DNA of 64,000 nt, taken from the NCBI GenBank assembly GCA_948567375.1, contig OX419758.1, positions 39,189,001-39,253,000 on the forward strand. The letters are read 5' to 3'. Position numbers and translations under genes: made by a program. The stretch is from Lunularia cruciata (Eukaryota; Streptophyta; Marchantiopsida; Lunulariales; Lunulariaceae). Positions 55,820-64,000 of this stretch are shown in pieces; the first letter of the stretch is position 1, and each line of letters begins with the position of its first letter. The notes under the pieces are model-generated. The model had not been told where the DNA came from and searched no databases. It worked only from the letters and a program-made list of their open reading frames with translations.

Positions 55820-57038
55820 TCACTGAATTGTACCAATATCTTCACTCTCTAGATCTATGACCTCAATAACTCCTCCTATATATGCTGAGAGAGATACCAC
55901 CAAAGCCTCAAAATATATACAGAGAAAGGCAAATGCATGCCAACCTGGCACCATCTCCTCATTTGTGTCACCATGCCAACGTGCTCCGGTCTGATCTTGT
56001 TGGCTGGGACATGGGTTTCTACTCAACCCATCTGTATCACGGTTCACCACTCCATGTATGTGAACAACCATGAAATCTTACTCTTGTAAAATCAAAGCAC
56101 ATCATGCAAGCTTCCTTGAAAGCTTGTCGGACTCCATCAACCACTTCAGCGGCTGATGATCAATGATGAGACTGAAGGGGTTACCAAATAGGTAACATTG
56201 GAAATGTGTTACTGCCCAAATAGCTACCAAGCACTCTCCATCATATGAACTATACTTTGCCTCCGCTGAATTGTTGGAGCAACTAGCATAGGCCACCACA
56301 AACTCCTTCTCCTCATCATCATGTTGGGTGAACACTACTCCAAGCCCCAACATACTCCAATCAGTATGAACTTGAAATGGTCGTCCCTTGATCAGTCTTC
56401 TCAAAATAGGAGTAGATGTCAACCTCTCCTTGAGCTCTACAAAAGCTCTCTCATGCTCATCTCCCCAACACCACTCTTGTGTAAGCTTAGTCAGCTTTGT
56501 CAAGGCCTTGGCAATGACACTAAATCCTCTAACATAACGGCGATAGAAGTTTGCCAACCCAAGAAATGCTCGCACTCTACACACATCCGTAGGCCGAGGA
56601 ATATGTGCAATAACCTCCACCTTGGTTTGCTAAACACCAAGTCCTTTGGGGTAGATAGTGTGACCCAAATACTCAATGTGCTCATGGAACCAAACTAGCC
56701 TCAAAAAAGGTCTCCACTGGTCCAAAAAGGTCTCCAAAATGATCTCCACCAAACTAGCCTTAAAAAGGTCACTACTCCGCCTCTGAATCAATGTCCTCTC
56801 CATATTCACTATATTGATAAGAACATCCAAAAATTGGCATATCACTATTCAGCTCAATCCGTATACGAGGTCCCTTTAGAGCACACAAATCCTTCATATT
56901 GAAGGCAAAATAACTCATGTGGCTCCTCAAGAACCTCCAAACCCTCCGTCTTTCCTCTCCAGTGACCTTGGGTCCAAGATCTAGTTCCCAAGTATCCTTT
57001 GTAACTGTTGTAGGAGTGGAAGACATATTAACTGGCTG
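55820..57038 (-). pseudogene. RT remnant and RNase H of copy C
   Basis: The lead-in TKDTWELDLGPKVTGEERRR to RRSSDLFKASLVEI is kept in one frame. The RT core including the YIDD box is then lost and replaced by a short stretch with small duplications (CAAAAAGGTCTCCA type, 56700-56770). The thumb and connection EYLGHTIYPKGLGV and FLGLANFYRRYVRGFS and RNase H DHQPLKWLMES follow (56620-56102), then NRDTDGLSRNPC. Confidence 0.8.
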
Positions 57039-58381
57039 CTACACTGGGCCCTTGGGAGCAAAAGTGTCATGCCCCCAACCTTTATGTGAAAAACTCCCTC
57101 CACTTTGGCTGCAAGCTCCACACATCCTCTCATTGCATCCCAAGTGGACCAAGAGTGTAATCCAGGTAGCCCACGCTCACCTGGATGGACTCCAAGTAGA
57201 TCACTCTCCCTAGTAGCTACTGGTTGTTTCCCAAGAATACCATGTCTACTCGGTCCATCACCTCCAGCATATGCTTGAATCGTCTTGATTGGCAAAGGGC
57301 TCACAAGTGTCCGAGTGGTGATGCCTATCAAGTGCATCCTACGCTGCTCTACCAAGCCAAGGCTCATAATCCAGGTCAAAAAATTCAGGTCCATAGCCTG
57401 ACCTAACACCTGATGCCTAAATGCCTCTAACATTGTTGGAACAGCGGTAATCTGTTGGAACAACGGTAATACAAATGTGAAAACCCATCACCCGCTCTCT
57501 CTCATCAATGTTGGGCTCCACCAACTATTGTACCTATGAGTCCCAAAGTCTAGGTCCTCTCTCAAAAAAAGCATGAGAGCTTGGCAAACTCATGAGTGTG
57601 GGAAATGTGGCTCTAGGCTGTCCAACTAGGTTCACCATTGCCTTAAGTGACCTATCAACCACTACCACTATGTGAGATTGATGCCCAACATCCAAGATAT
57701 CACCAACAAGGATGTGGTCAAGTTGCTGAATCCCATCATAAGCATGCTGTAAAACCCCTCTGGGTAAGAGGTTTGTCCACCAAAGACAAAGACGATGAGC
57801 CCGTGATCCCACTCTGGCTGCATCTAACAATACAATAGGTCCCATCCAAGAATGGACTTGATGTGTACTCGCCACCGCTTTGGTGCAAGAATCACCCATC
57901 AAAGGAACGTTCTCCAAAAGGTAAGCTTGAGAAATAGACTGATGAACCTAGAGATGTCGTAGTATCCGTAACATCTTCCAAAACACACTAGAATGAGGAT
58001 CCTGAAGACCCAAACCTCAGCTAGCATGCGTATATCCCTGACATGGCCATCCAAAAATCACCAAGTAAATAGGCCCATGTCTCTCTAGATCATGCGCCCC
58101 CAGAAAGGAAATATTTATTGGTAGGGCCTTCTAGTAACCTTTGATTGTTGACATCGGTAATAACTCTGGATACCGATAGGCCAAGTGTGCCACATAATTA
58201 GAGAGACTTGCCTAGCAGTCTCATCTCTCTCTACATACAAGTACCTTTGTACTCGTTTACCCACCTGTAATACCGCAACTAGTCTGTTGCTAATCCCACC
58301 AAACAACTCCAACAGGAATATCTCCTCTACTAGATATTTCCAAGCAATGAGTGTGGTATCTAGAGGTATCAAAGTAATCAA
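57039..58381 (-). pseudogene. C5-cytosine methyltransferase domain of copy C
   Basis: Motif I LLELFGGISNRLVAVLQ (58340-58285; TGL changed to NRL), motif IV GWPCQG with catalytic Cys at 58041-58043, motif VI ENVPLMGD (57906-57914 for Glu-Asn-Val), motif VIII GSRAHRLCLWWTNLLP (about 57810-57770), motif X HQVLGQAMDL (about 57410). Copy C has Tyr where copy B has its 35512 stop, and Gln where B has its stop after GLGL. A 1-bp deletion near 58200 and a 16-bp deletion near 57080 break the frame. The final TAG is followed by CAG CCA as in copy B. Confidence 0.85.
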
Positions 58382-61340
58382 CTCTGGAGGCTCATCCTCA
58401 CACTCATCTCTTGATGATATGAAGGCTCCTTTCCAAGCCTATTGCACCAACTGATCTGCATGATGCTGTAATGCCTCCTCTGAACTCCACAATGGAACAT
58501 CCAAGGTGGATGGAACAATCTCACTTGTACTCCAAATCCAAGTGATCTCCTCTGGTATTGGAGTATCCTCTGTATGGGCATTCCCCTCCATCAAGTCACT
58601 AAGCTAAGTAACTATACCATTGAAAGCTAAAATTGATGTTGCCATGGTCTCCGACTATAGTGAGCCAAGACTGCCACTACTAAAGCGTATTGGTAGGCAA
58701 CATACCCGTCTCTTACCAGACTGCCAACTTGGTCTATAGGAGGTTGTCTCCTCCCAATAGTCAATACTGAAACCCATGGAGTATAACACTACTCCCCCAA
58801 CTAGCACATCATATGACTCAACTATTGTCACAATAGCCTGAGCTCTCACCACTGAGCTATCAATGAGATGACCAGGCTGAACCTAGACAACAAGCTCTCC
58901 ACATGTGATGTACTATGTCAAACCACCACCTAGAGATGTCTAGATCTGAAATGGACACCTCTCCATATTGGTCTTCCAAAACTCCAGACCGACAACTTTA
59001 GCCTTCCCCAACATAAGTGGTTGTGCACCAAAGTCTAACAAGACTCTCCATGGTGTATAAAACTTCCCTAAAGGTCCCACCAAACGGAAAATCCCCCTCT
59101 GGTTATCCAATAGGACAACACCAGGTGTGAACCGTGCTCTCTCAAAGGCCGGTCTAGTTGGCAACTCCTCCAATCTAGCCGCTACTACTTGCCATAAACC
59201 ATTGGTCATTGAACGGATCCCATGCTCCTCAACCAAGTCAGCTCCACTATCAACCACTTCTGCTCTAGGAGTAGGAACCGCATCATCCCTACTCTCACAA
59301 AGCGTAGCAGCCAACTGGAACACTGGAGCTGGGTCAACTCCCAATGTAAACATGTCACTAGTTGAAAACAAAGGGCACCGCATAATCAGCTGAGCCGCCC
59401 CAAACATTGTGCTAGACTTAGTCTTTGTAATAGCAGGTAGCTAACTAGTAGGTAGTCCATCATGCAGTCCATCACCACCTACCACACTTGCATTGGGACA
59501 TCTAGGAGCCATAGATGTCATTTGCAATGCCTCAGATAGTGTGAAAGACTGGGGAAGTCTGACCTATCTCCCAACCTCTCCTCTATGTGGGTCCAACTCC
59601 ACTAATGCTCCTCTAGACTCTAGAGCACGTACTGCACTCCTAGTCACTATTGCAAATGCATCTACCTAAGCTACTCCACAAATGAAATCCAAAGCATCTC
59701 TATCACCAGCATATGAGGTAGAAGCCTTAGCACCCAAATTTGATCTCCTTTGAGCAATGGCCATATTAGCCAATCTTTGTTCCAATTGCTCAATCCTAGT
59801 AGCCATAGCTATATCAAAAGTAAGGGTAGGTATTGCACCTCTACTAGGTGTAGATCCTCTACCACCACCTCTACTACCTTGTCCTCAATGAACTAGAGCT
59901 CCTCTACTACTTGCCATAGCAGCCCTACCACTCCGTAATTTAGGGTGTAGGTCAAAGCATTGGTCACTAGTGTGACCAAATCTATGGCAATGCTCACACT
60001 GCCTATGTGTTGGTTGTGATGCACTAGAGGTATCAGGTCCGCTGCCCTAAGTGCACTCTCTCCTATGGTGAGGTCCACCACAAGTCCAACAAGCAACACC
60101 ACTACTCACTGGCTGCTGCTGACTCAAAAATGAAGGTAAGGGTCTAGCTCCACTAGGCCCTCCACTCGCTCCATAGGATCAAGGCTGTCCACCTTGTCCT
60201 CACAAACCAACTGGGCATGGTGCGCTCTGCTGCACTCTACGAGAAGTAACCATTGTGGATGAGGTCTCCCTACCAAATCCAGATGTCACCACTCTCTCCT
60301 CCACCATGTTGAGCTCAATACGCTCAGCCAAACCAAAGTAGGCAAAGTAACTTATAATAATGTAGCATCTCAAACTCTATGTTGCAACTCCCTATCGAGT
60401 ATCCCATACCATAATTGGACTATCTGGGCCTAAGTAACTCCATGAATGAAACTGATCAGCCACCTCATGCAAGTGTATACCTCGCGTAGACTCTCTCCAG
60501 CCTTCCATTGGAACTCCTACAAGCTCCTCTGCTTGTCGGTCCGCACTCCTTGGTAGTTCTGCCTCAAATACAAGAAAAACTCCACCATGGGGTTAAACCC
60601 CGGTACCACACCACCTCTTGTAGCGGTACCTCCACTCGTGGTAGCACTATCTCCAACTAACGCACCTCCACTAGCTCCACCAATACTACTTGAGGTAGAA
60701 CTTGTGGGTACAGCCGATCTACTCTTGGCAACCAAGCCTGAAGTGATAGAGATATAGTTTGGAGACCAATATTGTCTCCATAACTCAATCTCCTCCAAAT
60801 GAGCTCTCCTAAACTCATGGTAGTCATCCATTGGTGGACCTTCCAAGTGCTGAAACAACCCCTTCCATGCCATGAAGGGCATAAACAAAGTTGGGTTCCG
60901 CATCTACTGTAGATCACACCAACTATCAAGCTCCTAAATGAAGTCATCCAACTCAATAGTACCCACTATACCATAGTAACAACTAGGGCCTTTGGAGGCC
61001 CCATAAATCTCATGCATGTCCCACAACAACGGTGCGGACACACCAAGTGCACTCTCAACTGAATCAACTCTTGTGTCAAACTCCAATTCAGAGTCAATCT
61101 CCTCCCTCACTAGGACTTGAGATACAAGCTAATACCAAGCGCCACTCCAAGTAAACCCATTGTGTATTGCAGGGCTAACTCCTCTAGAATCCCCAACAAA
61201 CTCCATTGTGACAAAGTAACCGCAACTACAATTGCAAACCAAAACCACAAATTGCAACCACAAGTTGCAAACCACAAGTACCCTACCAAGTGCCAACACC
61301 AACTAAGCACCACCAAGTGCCAATACCTATGGAACACCAC
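58382..61340 (-). pseudogene. gag-protease region of copy C
   Basis: Gag amino end with SELEFDT near 61080 and MDDYHEFRRAHLEE near 60810-60850. The gag core is open at 60903-60517 (FFLYLRQNYQGVRTDKQRSL), the knuckle region lies near 59990-60110, and a protease-like LLDFGAQPLMLG near 59030-59000 has Ser changed to Phe. TAG stops at 60934, 60904, 60517 and 59666 match those of copy B. The minisatellite is reduced to under two units at 61287-61325. Confidence 0.8.
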
Positions 61341-61349
61341 ACACTAATG

Positions 61350-62533
61350 TAACTCTAACCTATGATCACAACACACACTCTGACAATTTGTAGGTCATCA
61401 CTTCTTACCCCACCGGAGAGAAACAAAGGTAGTCTGACTAGTCATCACTCCAGCCTCACTACCAAGAGCACACCAGAGCACCAACACTCAAAAGTCAGGG
61501 CACCTCACACAAACATGGTGCACAAACATGAAGTAGAGAATGGGGGGGGGTCCAATCACAAGAAATCTAAACAAAAACACTCCATCTCATAAAACTACAC
61601 AAGACTAACTCTGCCACCATTTGGCATTTGATGTAAGAGAAGTTTGTATCTAAGTCCTAAGCTACCAAGATCACCAAGAATGGGATCAAATTGCCTCCCT
61701 TCACCAAAGCTACAAGTGTATATATAACGATGACACAACCACTAGGACAACAAGTGAGGGTGGACCAGTTGGCTAGGGCACCAGTCTAGGAACAAGAGAT
61801 CTAGGGATCAAACCTTGTTGTGCACAATCTAGCAGGATGGGCAGATTTTGCCAACCAATGACCAAGATCTACTCTAAACTAGCTAGCCTCACCCCAACAA
61901 GTTGGCTTGCTGGCCCTTTGTAGCCTCTCATAGCTCACAACCCTATCCTCTAAATGCCAAATGAAGCATTTGTTCTTGCCACTTTGAACCTCCTTTAAAA
62001 TTTGGCAAAACTCCTCTAAACTTGCAAAAGTCCTCCAAATTGGCAAAACTCTTCCAAATGTGGCCAACTAGCAAAACTCTTCTAAATCTGGCCTAAATCT
62101 GATGTAAACTCTAGCAAAATCTGATGTAAAATCTGATGTAAAATTTGACATAAACTCTAAATTTGGCTAATTGTCAAATCCCTTGCTAACTCTTCACTCA
62201 AGCCAAATTGAAAATACATGTTTCTTCAAATCACAAATTCACAAGAATAGCTTCCCAACTCCACCTTCAATTTCACTTTCTGAGCTCAACTTGCAACAAA
62301 TTGGTCATACTTTCACCTCTTGAGCTCAAAATAACAACCACTGCTCAAAAATTGCTTCTTCTTTGCTCAAAAATTAGCCAACGCTTCCGCACACCGTCTA
62401 CCTTATTGCCAAATCTACATCAAGCAATGAGCTTCTGCACACCAAAGAAAAACTAAACTTCAATCGAACTACCAACGATCCACCAATGCTCAAAGTTCCT
62501 GCACCCAATTTCCCCCTACCTTCACTTCTTTGA
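61350..62533 (-). other. 5' leader of copy C
   Basis: No supportable ORF. It has a run of nine G at about 61541-61550 and clustered AAATCTGATGTAAA repeats at 62090-62155, the same motif as in the other leaders. Confidence 0.55.
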
Positions 62534-62985
62534 TGTAATCAGATTGTTTACAACTCTTGAATCCACTCAACTCAGATCAGTACTTGATTTGTCACTCTAT
62601 AAATTGCAAACAACTGGGTACTAATTACAGTCAAGCCACACGCACTCTAGCTAAGAGAATCCAAGTGATGCTTGCCGGCCTCTGTCCACCATAGCCAGGA
62701 ACTCGAAGGCTCAACATCAAAGAAGTGAACTCTCTGGAGCTGCACTTTGAAAGTATACCCCTAGACTTGAGCTAGGTTTGAAACCCTAACGGTTGTGCCG
62801 ACGGCACACTCAACAGTGCAAATGGTGAAAAGTGATGGTGGACCTTACCGTGAAGTCAGTACACCAAACACAAAATTTGACCATCGGAAAGTAGTCTTTG
62901 AGAAACTGTTGAAATAACTCTTATTACTATCATTGCAACTCTAGTGTCCGAGCAATCTAGATGCAACACTACAAATGGCGTGACA
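62534..62985 (-). repeat. Terminal repeat A1 of copy C
   Basis: 452 bp, outer end TGTCACGCC at 62985, inner end GATTACA at 62534; paired with A2 at 53770-54221. Confidence 0.87.
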
Positions 62986-64000
62986 ATTAACATGAATCCA
63001 ATAGAGTCTCTTGACAATTTCAAACGAGGGTTGAAAGAGTGGATTTGCCAAGAAGTCATTGTGCAAAATCCTTGCATGGTATTTGAAGCCATTGCTTGTG
63101 CGCATAGAATAGCAAGAGCATTAGGTGGAGGTGAAAGAGTAGTTCCACCTCAACATTATTGGGCAAAAATGCTATACATGGGTGGACTAGTACCAATGAA
63201 ATTGGGCAACCTTCAATTCCGAGATCAAGGAGCATGACCGCTTCAAGGAAAGCATGGACAGGTAGAAGAACAAAGAGATGGAGTCCCACAAGGAGAAGGA
63301 ACTCAAGGAGAACAATGTTGTTGTTACAATTATGGCCGTATTGGGCACATATCTACCAATTGTTGTGCTCGTTTCCCTAGAGGCCCTTGGTTTTCATATA
63401 GGCAATCTTTGAACAGCATGGAGAGGCACATTGAGGAGGAGGAGGTGGAAATCATTTTGGAAAATAAAGATCACCAGTAAATGTACCTTGCGGCCTTATT
63501 GGCTCCATAAGGAAGTAAAGAAGCAAGGGAAGGAAGAAGAAAAGGTTGCAAAAGGCAACCTCATAATTGATTATTAAAATGGAGTCCTAGAAGGCAATCA
63601 AGTGAGAATTTTAATAGATCCAAGAGCAATAGAGATTTCTTGTCTTGCTTTGTTGCAATAAGATTGGGAATGGATATAAAGAGAGATGAGAGTGAAGAAG
63701 TAGAGTTACCTAATGGGCAAATAGAGAGGATTGAATCATTACCTAGACAATTAACACTCTCTCTAGGAGAATATCAAGAAGCAATTGAGTGGCAAGTGAT
63801 ACAATTAGCTCGTTATGATGAAATATTAGGCATGTCATCTTAGGAGCATTACAACCCTATGGTAGATTGGAAGAAGAAAGTAGTGAGAACCTACCAATGG
63901 TCAATCATTGGAGTTAAGAAAAATCACACAAGCAAGAATTTCCTTTGTTTGTCATAAGGATGGCAACTATCTATTAGACCGATAGATGTTTCATGGGTCT
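62986..64000 (+). pseudogene. gag end and protease of element D
   Basis: Continues gag with MNPIESLDNFKRGLKEWI to EAIACAHRIARALGG, a knuckle CYNYGRIGHISTNC whose second Cys is Tyr (about 63320-63360), and a protease region. The latter has VRILIDPRAIEIS near 63600-63640 (Ser-Gly of the active site changed) and LARYDEILGMSS near 63810-63840, a typical Ty3 protease end. Runs off the window. Confidence 0.7.

Larger units (their letters stand above)
53664..62985 (-). mobile_element. DNMT-Ty3 retrotransposon, copy C (internally deleted)
   Basis: A 9322-bp minus-strand copy with the same plan as copy B: A1 (62985-62534), leader, gag, protease, methyltransferase, RT/RNase H, integrase, PHD finger, B1, A2, B2. 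Deletions remove most of the RT core (about 56690-56780) and about 124 bp around the first integrase Asp (near 55460). It lies in gag of element D. The target duplication is imperfect (CAATAACCG on the left, CAATTAAC across the right junction). Confidence 0.9.
51720..64000 (+). mobile_element. Ty3/gypsy element D, interrupted by DNMT-Ty3 copy C
   Basis: Plus-strand element starting with a 5' LTR (51720-52464) and a Met-type PBS. Gag is interrupted by copy C (53664-62985): the frame reads VQEYMEAFLGLKVAI before and INMNPIESLDNFKRGLKEWI after it, which joins into a typical gag sequence. Protease follows and the window ends there, so RT, integrase and 3' LTR are outside. Confidence 0.82.

Overview
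The window is repeat DNA from a large eukaryotic genome, almost certainly a streptophyte (land plant or charophyte alga). Nearly everything recognisable is Ty3/gypsy-type LTR retrotransposon sequence, nested several layers deep and mostly decayed. PBS sequences of the plant tRNA-Asp and initiator-Met types, Athila/Tat-like reverse transcriptase motifs and C-to-T decay at CAG and CGA codons fit a plant that methylates CG and CHG. No host gene, rRNA or tRNA could be supported. The species cannot be named from this window.

The most notable content is one family, called DNMT-Ty3 here, present three times on the minus strand: copy A (1-4258, cut by the window edge), copy B (30366-40282, complete) and copy C (53664-62985, internally deleted). 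Its polyprotein reads gag with two zinc knuckles, protease, a C5-cytosine DNA methyltransferase with motifs I, IV, VI, VIII, IX and X in normal order, reverse transcriptase, RNase H, integrase and a C-terminal C4HC3 PHD finger. Its ends are not ordinary LTRs. The 5' end has repeat A1, while the 3' end has B1-A2-B2, the split-direct-repeat layout known from PAT/Ngaro elements, here with a DDE-type integrase and a 4-bp target duplication. All copies are broken by stops, mostly CAG to TAG, and B and C share five stops and a lost integrase glutamate.

Layout: 1-4258 DNMT-Ty3 A, inserted in 4259-6281, the pol end of an Athila/Tat-like element (family 2, remnant F1). 6282-13329 is an unclassified block with minus-strand coiled-coil ORF remains and a 2.6-kb purine-rich segment with a 141-bp tandem repeat; it splits a family-2 LTR. 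13330-24866 is a second family-2 element (F2) carrying minus-strand element H (13796-20029), which itself holds a family-2 solo LTR. 24867-27367 has no recognised content. 27368-41655 is plus-strand element E (same family as H), interrupted by DNMT-Ty3 B. 41660-49487 is a young family-2 element (G) with nearly identical LTRs. 49515-51719 holds an inverted LTR fragment and a family-2 gag fragment (F3). 51720-64000 is plus-strand element D, interrupted by DNMT-Ty3 C.

The insertion order follows from nesting: E, D, F1 and F2 are the older hosts; B, C, A and H inserted into them; the solo LTR and G came later. Where frames can be joined across an insertion (B in E, C in D), the host reading frame resumes.
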